Shown one piece after another: positions 44,313 through 53,316 of a DNA stretch of 64,000 bases. The stretch's first letter is position 1, and every line of letters starts with the position of its first letter. Source of the DNA: DASRIA01 sp963768885. Its GTDB lineage: Bacteria; Actinomycetota; Thermoleophilia; Solirubrobacterales; JBBDJG01. A model generated the notes under the pieces. It did not search any database and was not told the DNA's origin. It saw nothing but the letters and a program-made list of their open reading frames with translations. Made by a program: the position numbers and the translations under genes. The DNA lies in assembly GCA_963768885.1 (NCBI GenBank), contig CAVYJN010000010.1:1-64000 (forward strand), read 5' to 3'.

Positions 44313-45034
44313 CTAGGTCGCCTCCGCCAGCAGCGGGCCCCCGACCGAGCGGCCGGGCTCCTCGATCCGGCCGTCGCGCATCCGCACGAGCCGCGTGGCG
44401 GACAGCGCGATCGAGGGGTCGTGCGTGATCAGGACGACCGCGCGGCCCTGCTCGGCGGCAAGCTCGCGCAGCACCGCGAGCACCTCCTCGCCGGTCGCGA
44501 CGTCGAGGTTGCCGGTCGGCTCGTCCGCGAGCAGCACGCGCGGCTCGTTCGCGAGCGCACGGGCGATCGCGACGCGCTGCTGTTCGCCGCCGGACAGCTG
44601 CGCCGGTAGGTGCGCGGCGCGCTCGGCGAGTCCGACCGAGTCGAGCAGCAGGTCGGCGTGGCCGCGCCGGCGCACGCTCGTGGTCCCGGTCGGTGCGAGC
44701 GCCGCCTCGACGTTCTCGCGTGCCGTCAGCGTCGGGATCAGGTTGAACTGCTGGAACACGAACCCGAACGTCTCGAGCCGCAGGTGGGTGAGCTCGGCGT
44801 CGCCGAGGCGCGCGAGGTCGCGGCCCTCGAACAGCAGCTCCCCGGCGGTCGGCCTGTCGAGGCCGCCGAGCAGCTGCAGCAGCGTGGTCTTCCCCGAGCC
44901 GCTCGGCCCCGCCACGACGAGGAACTCTCCGGGTCGATCTGGAGGTCCACGTCGTCGACGGCGCGCACCTCCTCGGCGCCCTGGCGAAACGTGCGCGCGA
45001 CGCCGCGCGCCTCGTAGAGATGGGTGGTGGTCAT
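44313..45034 (-). CDS. ABC transporter ATP-binding protein, MacB/LolD type (one frameshift)
   Basis: About 240 residues. Walker A AGPSGSGKTTLLQLLGGLDRPTAGE, Q-loop FVFQQFNLIPTLTARENVE, signature LSGGEQQRVAIARAL, Walker B VLLADEPTGNLD and the H-loop ITHD are all present. The first ~38 residues (THLYEARGVARTFRQGAEEVRAVDDVDLQIDP) are one frame away; a missing base near 44936 explains it. It powers the FtsX/MacB-type permease encoded 17 bases upstream. Such pairs export peptides, antibiotics or lipoproteins, or respond to envelope stress. Confidence 0.85.
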
Positions 45035-45051
45035 CTGCTCCTCCGTTCTCG

Positions 45052-46499
45052 CTATTCGATGCTTCGAAGTGCCTCGGCGGGGCGCAGGCGCGCCGCGCGC
45101 ATGCCGCCGACGGCTCCCGCGATCAGACCGCCGAGCACGGCGAGGCCGACCGCGATCAGCAGCAGCTGCATGTCGACGGGAGCGTCGAGCGCGACGTCGG
45201 TCGAGCCGCCGGTGACCTGACCCTGTCCGAAGGGCCCCGGTCCCGGTCCGGCTGCCTGCTGCGCCCGCGACCGTGGCCTCGAGCGTCGGGCCGATCAGCG
45301 TCACGACCGCCGCGCCCGCGAGCCCGACGAGCGCGCCGAGCGCGCCGCCAAGGGCGCCCTGCGCGAGCGACTCTCCCGCGACCTGGCGGACCACGAGCCG
45401 CTGCGGCCAGCCGATCGCTTTGAGGGTGCCCAGCTCGCGCGTGCGCTTGTTCACCGAGGCGAGCGTCAGCAGGCTCGCGATCAGGAACGACGCGCCGAGA
45501 CCGATCACGACGAGCGCGGCGCCGAGCTTGTCCGCGAGGCCCTGCGCGTCGTCGAGCGAGCCGCCCACGCGGTCGGCGAGGTCGGAGGCGGTCGTCACCT
45601 GCGCTCCGGAGAACGAGGTCTCGATCTCCTTCGCGACGCTCGCCACCGATCCGGAGTCCTCGGCACGGACGTTCAGCGAGTTCACGCGGCCCTCGCGGTC
45701 GGAGACCTTCTGGAGCTGCGCGAGCGGCACGTACACGTCCGAGGGCTGCCCGCCGAGCGGCGGCTCCGCGATGCCCACGACACGGAACTTCCGGCCGCCG
45801 ACGCTCACGCTTCTCGCCGATCGAGATGTCCTCGCGGCGCGCGTAGCTGCGCGTGACGACGGCCTCGCGGCCATCGGAGAGGTAGCGTCCGGACGTGATC
45901 TGACCGGGCGTCACCTGGGCGAGGTCGGGCTTGCCCGTGTCCACCCCGGTGACGCTGAAGTTCTTCAGGTCGATGTTCTGCGGCGGCCCTCCGCCGGCGC
46001 CGGGTCCGCCGCCGACCACATCGCCCTGCTCCGGGACCGTGCCCTCGACGTGGATGCTGTTCAGCGTGAGGCTCGTGGAGACGTCCTCGACGCCCTCGAG
46101 CGCGGCGACCTTCTCGGCCTGGCGCTCGGAGAAGCTCAGCTGGGACGTGCTCACGAGGTCGTCCTGCTCGAAGTGCTCGCCCGGGTTGCCGGTCGGCAGC
46201 TCGAACCGGCCGCCGCCGTTCTCCCTGCGCAGGCGTCGCTGTTCGGCCTCGGACAGCTGCCCGGGCCCGGCCCGGAAGGAGTCGCCGTCGCTCGACACCC
46301 GCAGCGGCCGCGCCACCGACATGTCGGTGCCGACGCCGGTGAGCGGCTCGAGCACCTCGTCCTGGGCCTTGTCGAGCCCGTCGGAGAGGGCGCTCACGAC
46401 CACGACTAGGCCGACGCCGACGGCGAGGCCGAGCGCGGTCAGCAGGGTGCGGCCGCGCCGCCGCCGCAGCTCCGCCGAGATGTAGTGGATGAAGAACAC
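45052..46499 (-). CDS. ABC transporter permease, FtsX/MacB type (two frameshifts)
   Basis: About 482 residues. An N-terminal helix (GRTLLTALGLAVGVGLVVVVSALSDG) is followed by a long periplasmic-type MacB_PCD domain (from ~35 to ~310). Three C-terminal helices form the FtsX domain: FLIASLLTLASVNKRTRELGTLKAIGWPQ, then GALGGALGALVGLAGAAVV, then LLLIAVGLAVLGGLIAGAVGG, ending RLRPAEALRSIE. Extra bases near 45812 (IGEK/VSVGGRKF) and 45262 (GA/QAAGPGPG) break the frame; the domain order is intact. The GTG at 46499 has AAGGAG upstream. It pairs with the ATPase downstream. Confidence 0.8.
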
Positions 46500-46573
46500 C
46501 GGTCCGACTCCTTCCTTCGATTGCCTGTCGTCGAGCCAGTCCACCAGCGCGATCGAAGAGGAGGTTGAGAGCG

Positions 46574-46592
46574 GCGTAAGACCTGCGTAAGA
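46574..46592 (-). promoter_or_regulatory. Response-regulator box upstream of the ABC operon
   Basis: Read on the coding strand: TCTTACGCAGGTCTTACGC, a direct repeat with 11-base period, 75 bases before the permease start. The same TCTTA-type repeat at the same spacing precedes the response regulator gene (48671-48688). Confidence 0.6.
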
Positions 46593-46625
46593 AAGGGGCT
46601 TCCCCGCCGGCGCGGAGATACCCGG

Positions 46626-47972
46626 CTAGCCGCGCGCCCCGTTCGCGCTCGGGAACGTCACGGTCAGCAGGGCACCGCCGCCCCGCGCGTTCTGCGCGCG
46701 GACGCTGCCGCCGTGGCTCTCGGCGATCTGGCGCACGATCGCGAGGCCGAGCCCCGAGCCGGGCATGCCGCGCGCCGAGTCCGCGCGGTAGAACCGGTTG
46801 AACACGTAGGGCAGGTCGGCCGGATCGAAGCCCGGGCCGGAGTCCATCACGCGCAGCTCGCCGTTGGCCACCCGCACGGTCACGGTGCCGCCGCCGGGGG
46901 TCCACTTGACGGCGTTGTCGAGCAGGTTCGTCGCCGCCCGCGCGATCGCGGTCGGCATGCCGTTCACGGTCGAGGGCCGCAGGTCGGTCTCGATGCGCAC
47001 GCCGTCGCGCCGGGGTGCGCGCTCCACGACCGCCTGCACCAGCTCGTCGAGGCGCACGTCCTCGCGCGGCTCGTCGCGCTCGCCGCCCCGGGCCAGCTCC
47101 ACCACGTCGCCGACCAGCGCGGTGAGCTCGGCGAGCTGCTCCTCGGTGTCGCGCAGCAGTGCGGCGCGCTCGCTCGCGGGCAGCTCGGCGGCGCGCGCCA
47201 GCACCTGCACGTTCGTGCGCACGCTCGCGAGCGGGGTGCGCAGCTCGTGCGAAGCGTCGGCGACGAGGTTGCGCTGCTCGTCGATCGAGCGCTCGAGCGC
47301 GTCGAGGGTCGAGTTGAAGCTGCGCGCGAGGCGCGCGAGCTCGTCGCGGCCGTCGACGTCGAGCCGGTGGGAGGGGTCGGGGTCGTGGGTCAGCTCCTCG
47401 GTGCGCTCGGTGAAGCGGCGCACCGGGGCGAGCGCGGAGCGCGCGACGACGGCGCCGAGCGCGATCCCGAGCCCCGCGCCTCCCGCCACGACCGCGGCCA
47501 GGATGCGCAGCAGCCGCCGCAGGGTGTCGTCCACCTCGTCCAGCGGCCGCGCGAGCAGCAGCGCGAGGCCAGGCGCGGGCGCCTGCTGGACGAGCACGCG
47601 TAGGTGGTTGCCGTCGACGTCGCGGTCCGTCAGCAGGCTCTCCCTGTCCCCGTTCGCCACGGCGCGCATCTCGTCGTCCACGGGGATCTCGCCCCGCGTG
47701 GAGCCGTCAGCCCGCACCAGCTGGACGACACCGGGCGCGCCGCCGAAGCGCGGCGGGCGCAGGTCCGGCGGGGGCGGAGCCTCGAAGCGCCGCTCGAAGC
47801 GCGGCGCCACGCGCAGCACGTCGCTTGCCATCGACGCGCGCTGCTGAAGCGACTCGTCGATCTCCCCGCGCAGCTCGCCCCGCACGGCGAAGTACACGAC
47901 GGTCGCGGCGGCCGCGATCGCGAGCGCGACGGCCAGCCCCGCGGCGAGCGCCAGGCGGGTGCGCAGCGTCAT
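46626..47972 (-). CDS. Sensor histidine kinase
   Basis: A 448-residue membrane sensor. Helix one is residues ~6-30, an extracytoplasmic loop of ~110 residues rich in Pro/Arg (PPPPDLRPPRFG) follows, and helix two is ~157-180. A HAMP linker comes next (LAPVRRFTERTEELTHDPDP). The phosphorylated His242 is in ADASHELRTPLASVRTNV. The ATPase domain shows N (NLLDNAVKW), G1 (VMDSGPGFDP), F (VFNRFYR) and G2 (GMPGSGLGLAIV). Its ATG overlaps the response regulator stop (ATGA), so the pair is co-translated. It resembles MprB/CutS-type kinases; the signal is unknown. Confidence 0.9.
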   Translation of the reverse strand: MTLRTRLALAAGLAVALAIAAAATVVYFAVRGELRGEIDESLQQRASMASDVLRVAPRFERRFEAPPPPDLRPPRFGGAPGVVQLVRADGSTRGEIPVDDEMRAVANGDRESLLTDRDVDGNHLRVLVQQAPAPGLALLLARPLDEVDDTLRRLLRILAAVVAGGAGLGIALGAVVARSALAPVRRFTERTEELTHDPDPSHRLDVDGRDELARLARSFNSTLDALERSIDEQRNLVADASHELRTPLASVRTNVQVLARAAELPASERAALLRDTEEQLAELTALVGDVVELARGGERDEPREDVRLDELVQAVVERAPRRDGVRIETDLRPSTVNGMPTAIARAATNLLDNAVKWTPGGGTVTVRVANGELRVMDSGPGFDPADLPYVFNRFYRADSARGMPGSGLGLAIVRQIAESHGGSVRAQNARGGGALLTVTFPSANGARG

Positions 47973-48647
47973 CGCGCCGGCTCGCGCAGCACGTAGCCCA
48001 TGCCGCGCACGGTATGGATCACGCGCGCCTCGCCGCCCTCCTCGAGCTTGCGCCGCAGGTAGCCGATGTAGACGCTCAGCGAGTTCGACAGCGGGCCGAA
48101 GTCGTAGTCCCACACGCGCTCGTAGATCTGGCTGCGCGTCAGGACCTGGCGAGGGTGCCGCATGAACAGCTCGAGCAGGTTGTACTCGGTGCGCGTGAGC
48201 TCGATGCGGCGCGGCGCCGCGCGCGGCCTCGCGCGCGGAGCGGTCGAGCGCGACGTCGGCGAACCGCAGCAGCGACGTGTCGCCGTTGGAGCTGCGCCGC
48301 AGCAGCGCGCGCACGCGCGCGAGCAGCTCGTCGAGGTCGAACGGCTTCACGACGTAGTCGTCCGCGCCGGCGTCGAGCCCGGCGACCCGGTCGGCGACGG
48401 TCTCACGCGCGGTCAGCATCAACACGGCCGTGCGGTCGCCGCTCGCGCGCAGCCGCCGGCACACCTCGAGCCCGTCGACATCGGGCATCAGGACGTCGAG
48501 CAGCACCAGGTCGGGCGACGTCTGCGCCAGTGCCGACAGGGCGGCCCGGCCGCCTTCGGCCTCGGCGACGTCGTAGCCGGCAAGCGTGAACGCGCGGCGC
48601 AGGGCGTTGCGCACGGCACGCTCATCGTCGACGACCAGGACCTGCAT
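47969..48647 (-). CDS. OmpR/PhoB-type response regulator (one frameshift)
   Basis: About 226 residues. The receiver domain carries D7/D8, the phosphorylated Asp51 in LVLLDVLMPDVDG, and K in VVKPFDLDELLAR. The winged-helix effector domain ends the protein: MRHPRQVLTRSQIYERVWDYDFGPLSNSLSVYIGYLRRKLEEGG, VRGMGYVLREP. An extra G/C near 48222 separates the two domains; the bridge reads RIELTRTEYNLLELF. The partner kinase follows with a 4-base overlap. A direct-repeat box upstream suggests autoregulation, and the matching box before the ABC transporter suggests that operon as target. Confidence 0.88.
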
Positions 48648-48670
48648 CCCGTGCCATCGTAGGCCGCCGA

Positions 48671-48688
48671 CCTAAGAAGGCGCTAAGA
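48671..48688 (-). promoter_or_regulatory. Response-regulator box upstream of the two-component genes
   Basis: Read on the coding strand: TCTTAGCGCCTTCTTAGG, TCTTAG repeated with 11-base period, ending 23 bases before the regulator start at 48647. It overlaps the stop codon of the winged-helix gene (48683). It shares TCTTA-N6-TCTTA with 46574-46592. Confidence 0.6.
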
Positions 48689-49855
48689 CAGCAGCTCCAT
48701 CTCGACCGGCGTGCGGAAGCGCGGGACGATCCGGGTTGCGCCGAGCCACTTGCGCAGCCGCGCGGCCTCGGCGTCGACAACGGCGATCGCGTCGGCGCCC
48801 ACGTCCTCGAGCATCGCGACCGCGATCTCACCGTCGGGCCGCTGCGCCCAGCCGCCCACGACGCGGCCCTCCCACCACACGGTCGGGCCGGCGTTGCCGG
48901 CGCGATCGAACAACCGCGGTCCGTGCGGCCCGAGGTACCAGTCGCGGCTCTTCCAGCCCATCACGGTCGGGTCGAGCGCCGGGAGGAGCGCCGCCCAGGG
49001 CCGCGGCGCCGCGACCGGCTCGAGGTCACCGGGGAGCGCGAGCCCCGGCTCGCCGTCGAGGTCGACCTCGACGGGCGCGATCGTGGCGAGCGCCGGCTTC
49101 AGCTCGCCCACCGTCAGCCCCGTCCACCACCTGATGTCGTTGATCGTGGCCGGCCCGAACCCGGCGAGCCAGCGGCGGACCAGCTCGGCGCGCGCCTCGA
49201 CCGGGTCCCATGCGGCGGTCTGCTGCGGCAGCCACGACGCGGTCGGCACCCAGCGGTACTGGCTGCTGATCCACGTCCCGCGCGGGCGCCCGCGGATCAT
49301 CCGGCCCTCGGCCGCCATCACGTTCAGGAGCAGCGTCGCCACCGACTGGTGGCCCTGCCACTTCTTGCCCTCCCCGAACATGATCTTCTTGCGCAGCTGC
49401 GGGACCGCCTTGCTGAGCTCGGCCCCGGCGGCCTCGCCGCGGGCCTCGAGCGCGTCGATCGTCGCCCGCTCGGCGGCCTTCAGCCAGCGCTCGCCGTTCT
49501 TCGCGATGCCGGCCGTCTCGACGAAGCCGACGAGCCGCCGGCGCATCGTCGCCGCGATCTTCTCCGTGCACGCGGCCTGGACGACCGGCCCGGCATCGGC
49601 GGGCACGACGAACATCGTGCGCCGCATGCCGAGTATGCGCAGCACGGTGCGCTCCTCGTAGAGCTCGCGCTCGATCGCCTCGATCGTCGGCTTTCGCATC
49701 CTTGCGCGCGCGGAGAGGTAGACCGTGACCGGGTCGGTGCTGTGCAGGCCCACGACGCCGCCGGCGACCTCGACGAGGCTGCGGGCGCGCGCGGGAGGCG
49801 TGAGGCGGTGGCGCAGCGCGAGCCGCGCCCGTCGCTGGTCGGCGCCGATGCGCAC
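48683..49855 (-). CDS. Winged-helix DNA-binding domain protein (HTH_42, YcaQ/AlkX-like)
   Basis: A 390-residue protein of the PF06224 family. GGVVGLHSTDPVTVYLSARARM at the N-terminus, then EERTVLRILGMRRTMFVVPADAG, then WLAGFGPATINDIRWWTGLTVGELKPAL, and late PALDPTVMGWKSRDWYLG and WWEGRVVGGWAQRPDGEI are family hallmarks. Relatives include DNA glycosylases that unhook interstrand crosslinks or excise alkylated bases (AlkX, AlkZ), but the actinobacterial branch is untested. It starts 4 bases downstream of the deazaflavin-type gene. Confidence 0.8.
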   Translation of the reverse strand: MRIGADQRRARLALRHRLTPPARARSLVEVAGGVVGLHSTDPVTVYLSARARMRKPTIEAIERELYEERTVLRILGMRRTMFVVPADAGPVVQAACTEKIAATMRRRLVGFVETAGIAKNGERWLKAAERATIDALEARGEAAGAELSKAVPQLRKKIMFGEGKKWQGHQSVATLLLNVMAAEGRMIRGRPRGTWISSQYRWVPTASWLPQQTAAWDPVEARAELVRRWLAGFGPATINDIRWWTGLTVGELKPALATIAPVEVDLDGEPGLALPGDLEPVAAPRPWAALLPALDPTVMGWKSRDWYLGPHGPRLFDRAGNAGPTVWWEGRVVGGWAQRPDGEIAVAMLEDVGADAIAVVDAEAARLRKWLGATRIVPRFRTPVEMELLS

Positions 49856-49859
49856 GCGG

Positions 49860-50311
49860 TCAGGCGGGCGCGAGGATCACGACGGGGATGTCGCGATCGG
49901 TCTTGCGCTGGTAGTCCGCGTAGGGCGCATAGACCTCGACCATCGCGGGCCAGATGCGGGCCTTCTCCTCCGGCGTCGCCTGCCGCGCGCGGACGCGGCG
50001 CACGTCGCCGTAGACGTTCACCGTCGTCTCCGGGTGCGCCTTCAGGTTCGGCCACCAGTGGGGGTCGCGCGGCGCACCGCCGAAGGACGCCACGAGGATC
50101 AGGTTCTCGCCGTCCTCGCCGTAGATCAGCGGGACTCGTCATCCGCTTTCCGCTCTTGCGGCCCGACGTGGTCGAGCAGCAGCACCGGAGCGCCCTGCCA
50201 TTTGCGCCCGATGCGGCCGCGGCTGGCACGGTACGCGCGCACGTGCGTCTGCGTGAACCCGTGCCAGCCGCGATAGCCGAGTCGTCGCGCGACGCGCCTC
50301 ACGATCCTCAC
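49860..50311 (-). CDS. Deazaflavin (F420)-dependent nitroreductase family protein (two frameshifts)
   Basis: About 150 residues of the Ddn family: RLGYRGWHGFTQTHVRAYRASRGRIGRKWQGAPVLLLDHVGRKSGKRMTSPLIY, then LILVASFGGAPRDPHWWPNLKAHPETTVNVYGDVRRVRARQATPEEKARIWP and DRDIPVVIL. Two extra bases, near 50152 (VGRKS) and 50134 (SPLIY), break the frame 18 bases apart. The family reduces quinones or nitro compounds with F420H2 and is membrane-associated. The GTG start at 50311 overlaps the stop of the SRPBCC gene (GTGA). Confidence 0.75.
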
Positions 50312-50746
50312 CCCTCGAGCTCGTCCTTGAGGCGCTGCATGTACTCGTCGCTCGCCCTGCGCATCGACCGCGACATGATCGGCGCGATCAGCTTCGCGGT
50401 CCCGCGCAGCTGCGGCTTCATGTGCATCTCGACGTGCGTGTGCCCCTCGTGCTCGTGGATCTCGTAGTGGCCGTCGGGCTCGACCGATCCGCCGGGCATC
50501 GCCTTCACCGCGGCGCCGTGCCAGGCGAGCTCGGAGGCCGGGCGGTAGACCGACCACTCGAAGGTGGAGTCGGTGCCCCGCTTGTCGAGATAGCGGAACT
50601 CGGTGCCGGGGCCGATCGGCGCCGTCGCCGAGCTTCTCGACGGCGGTGAAGTCCATCATCCAGCGCGGCATGTTCTCGGCGTCGGCGAGGTAGTCGAAGA
50701 CCTCGCTCGCGGGTCGTGACACCTCGACGTCGGCGCGTACGTCCAT
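50308..50746 (-). CDS. SRPBCC family protein (one frameshift)
   Basis: About 145 residues: VRADVEVSRPASEVFDYLADAENMPRWMMDFTAVEKLGDGA is the standard N-terminus. After an extra base near 50625 the frame continues as GPGTEFRYLDKRGTDSTFEWSVYRPASELAWH, then VEPDGHYEIHEHEGHTHVEMHMKPQLRGTAKLIAPIMSRSMRRASDEYMQRLKDEL, the closing helix of the fold. A hydrophobic ligand is expected. It heads a unit with the F420-type and winged-helix genes. Confidence 0.75.
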
Positions 50747-50756
50747 CGGGGGGACC

Positions 50757-53062
50757 CTAGCGCCTCACGTCCTCGCAGTTCGTCGTCACGTCGGACGCGT
50801 CGATGTCCGCGCGGTCGGTGCCCGGTCCGCAGTCGATCAGGTCGCGGAGCCCGTTGTTCGCGGCCTGGACGTAGTCGTTCCCGTCCCCGCCGTTGAACAC
50901 GTTCTGCCCGAGGTTGTCCTCGAGGTAGTCGTTGCCGTTGCCGCCCTCGAGCGTGTCGCCCTCGAAGTTCCCCTCGAGGTGGTCGTTGCCCTCGCCGCCC
51001 AGCAGGTGGTCCGATCCCTTGCGACCCTGGAGGCGGTCGTCGCCGTTGCCCCCGTCGAGCGTGTCGTTGCCCGGATCGCCCTCGAGGTGGTCGTTGCCGT
51101 CGAGGCCGAAGATGCTGTCGTCGCCGAGCCCGCCGAGGATCAGATCGGGGCCCGGCGTGCCGAACAGAGTGTCCGGGCCGTCCCCGCCGGTGATGATCGA
51201 CTCCTCGACCTCGTTGGGATCGGTCAGCTCGGCCGGCACCTGGTCGACCTTCTCGCAGTCGACCAGCCCGTCGCGCGTGGGGGCGTCCTCCTCCACGAAC
51301 ACGGTGTCGGTGCCGGAGCCGCAGTTGACCGCGTCGTCGCTGCCGTCGGCGACGTGGATCGTGTCGTCGCCGGACCCGCCGTAGACGATGTCGGCGCCGG
51401 TCCCGCCCTTGATCGAGTCGTTGCCGTCGGAGCCCGAGAGCCGGTCGTCGCCCGACCCGCCCTCGAGCGTGTCGTCGCCGGCCGTAGCCCGAAGATCTTG
51501 TCGCGGTGCTGCTGGCCCTGGAGCAGGTCGTTCCCGTCGCGCCCGAGGATCCGGTCGCCCGCGCGGCCGCCCTGAACTGCGTCGTTGCCGTCGCCCGCGT
51601 CGATCCGGTCGACGCCGCCGCCGCCGTCGAGCCGGTCGTCGCCGATGCCGCCGTAGAGCTTGTCGCCCGCGCGGCCGCCCTCGACCAGGTCGTTGCCGAC
51701 CCCGCCGTCGAGCAGGTCGCGGCCGAGCCCGCGTTCGACGAGCTTGTCGTCGCCCTCGCCGCCGTAGGCGCGGTCGTCGGCGTCGCCGGGGTCGATGAAG
51801 TCGTTGCCGGGGCCGCCCTCGAGCGAGTCGTTCGAGTTGTTCCCGTAGAGCTCGTCGTTGCCGTCGCCGCCCTTCACGCCGTCGCGCCCGAAGCTGCCGA
51901 ACAGCTTGTCGTTCCCCGGGCCGCCGTCGAGCTGGTCGTTGCCGATGCCGCCGCTCGCGGTGTCGTCGCCCTCACCGGCCTCGACCACGTCGTTGCCGCG
52001 GAAGCCGTTGAGGTTGTCGGCCGAGCCGAGGCCGCGGATCAGGTCGGGGCCGCGGTCGCCCTTGAGCGTGTCCGGCCCGGGGGTGCCGACGATCAGCGAG
52101 TAGCCGGACTGCGCGGCCATCCCGTTGATGCGGCGGCCGACCTTCACGCGGCCGGGCAGGCGGCGGTAGCTGTAGCCGCTCGCGAACGTGATCGTGCCCG
52201 AGCCGGAGTTCGCGACATAGATGCGCGCGGCGGTGGGGGAGAAGGCGACGAAGGAGGGCCCCTTGCCCGCGGAGATGCGCCGCGCCGCGGCGCGGCCCGC
52301 GGGTCCGGATCACGATCGCCTTGCGCGAGCGCCGGCCCGGGCCCACGACGGCGCGGTCCCCGCTCGCGGAGAGCGCGATTCCTCCGACGGGACGGCCGCA
52401 GGCGCAGCGTGCGCGAGACCTTCAGGGCGGCCGTGTCGACCACGGAGACGCGAGCGCCCGCCCGCGTTGGTCACGAACACGGCCGCGCCTCCCGGATGCA
52501 CCGCGAGCTCGAACGGCCTGCGGCCGACCCTCAGGGACTTGACCGTGCGCAGCGTGACGAGGTCGACGACGGCGAGCTTGCGCGAGCCGCTGACGACGAA
52601 GGCGCGGGCGCCGTCGGGGGACAGCGCGACGGCGGCGGGGCGCCGCGGCGTCGCGATCTCGCCCGCGACCACGCCGACGCTGAGGTCGACGATCGTGAGG
52701 CGCCCGCTGCGACCGCCGGAGGTCACGTATGCGCGCGTGCCGTCGGCGGAGAGCGCGACGCCGCGGGCGCCGGCGGGCACCGCGATCTGGGCGATCAGCG
52801 CGCGCGTGGGGAGGTCGATCACGCTCAACCGCCCGGCGGAGCCGTCGCTCGAGACCACGTAGGCGCGCAGGCCGTCCAGCGAGAGCGCGACGGCGCGGCT
52901 CCTGAGCCCGACCTCGGGACGCGCGACCACCTTCTTGCGGCCGAGGTCGACGATCGCGACCTTCGACTTGCCGGTCGTCACGACCGCCAGTCGCGCCTCC
53001 GCGGCCGATGCCGGGACGAGCACGCAAGTGAGCAGGGCAATTGTGCGGAGCCAGACCCGCAT
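50757..53062 (-). CDS. Secreted beta-propeller / RTX calcium-binding repeat protein (four frameshifts)
   Basis: About 768 residues when corrected. It has a signal peptide (WLRTIALLTCVLVPASAAEA). Residues ~24-300 are a YVTN-type propeller: KVAIVDLGRKKVVARPEVG, VALSLDGLRAYVVSS and VALSADGTRAYVTSGG repeat every ~40 residues. Residues ~325-740 hold ~25 RTX nonapeptides (GGxGNDxLx), which fold into a calcium-bound beta-roll. Extra bases near 52458, 52398 and 52300 and a missing base near 51488 split the gene; each join restores the repeat pattern. The combination suggests a large surface or matrix protein. Sec export rather than type I secretion fits the signal peptide. It lies behind a structured leader. 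Confidence 0.75.
50855..52090 (-). repeat. RTX nonapeptide repeat region
   Basis: About 25 glycine/aspartate repeats of the form GGxGxDxLx in tandem, for example GGPGNDKLFG, GGDGNDELYG, GGVGNDLVEG, GGNGDDRLQG. There is a linker without repeats around 51190-51310 (FVEEDAPTRDGLVDCEKVD), so the beta-roll is in two blocks. Frame changes near 51488. Confidence 0.75.
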
Positions 53063-53127
53063 GTCTCACGAAACTAGCGAGATGCCCTGAAGTAGCGGTC
53101 GGTTCCCCCCGCACGCATGAGGCGACC

Positions 53128-53162
53128 GGGCGTCTCCCGGCCGGTGGGACCGGAGGACGCCC
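53128..53162 (-). promoter_or_regulatory. Hairpin in the leader of the RTX gene
   Basis: GGGCGTC (53128-53134) pairs with GACGCCC (53156-53162), and inside it CCGGT (53141-53145) pairs with ACCGG (53149-53153). It is the second structured element between the promoter at 53269-53297 and the RTX start at 53062. No gene is seen in 53063-53316. Confidence 0.4.
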
Positions 53163-53213
53163 CTGCTGATCGCCCAGCCCGCCCTCCCCAAGAGCGCTGA
53201 GACCGTCTTGAAG

Positions 53214-53254
53214 AAAAGCCCGCGGGCGGTGGGCCTTTCGACCTCTCCGCCCGC
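53214..53254 (-). terminator. Terminator with competing (or pseudoknotted) stem
   Basis: On the minus strand AAAGGCCC (53238-53231) pairs with GGGCTTTT (53221-53214) to give a stem followed by U residues, a classic intrinsic terminator. The loop CCGCCCGC (53229-53222) is perfectly complementary to GCGGGCGG (53254-53247) just upstream. The two stems are interleaved, so they form either an antiterminator/terminator switch or an H-type pseudoknot. The element also closes the cyclopropane synthase operon. Confidence 0.6.
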
Positions 53255-53268
53255 AAGCTATGGCCGGG

Positions 53269-53297
53269 ATTATGCGTTAGCGCACAATGTCTGTCAA
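53269..53297 (-). promoter_or_regulatory. Near-consensus promoter with internal dyad
   Basis: On the minus strand TTGACA (53297-53292), a 17-base spacer and CATAAT (53274-53269). An A-tract (AAAAAATT) lies ~15-25 bases upstream, as in UP elements. The spacer contains TGCG-CTAA-CGCA, a possible operator. It begins 20 bases after the cyclopropane synthase stop. The expected start near 53262 is only ~25 bases before the terminator stem. Confidence 0.65.
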
Positions 53298-53316
53298 GGG
53301 GCCGGCGTGCAATTTT

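Noticed and set aside
50855..52090. The RTX repeat DNA as a tandem DNA repeat or CRISPR-like array
   Set aside because: The periodicity is at protein level (nine codons, GGxGxDxLx) with varied bases, and units are contiguous without spacers.
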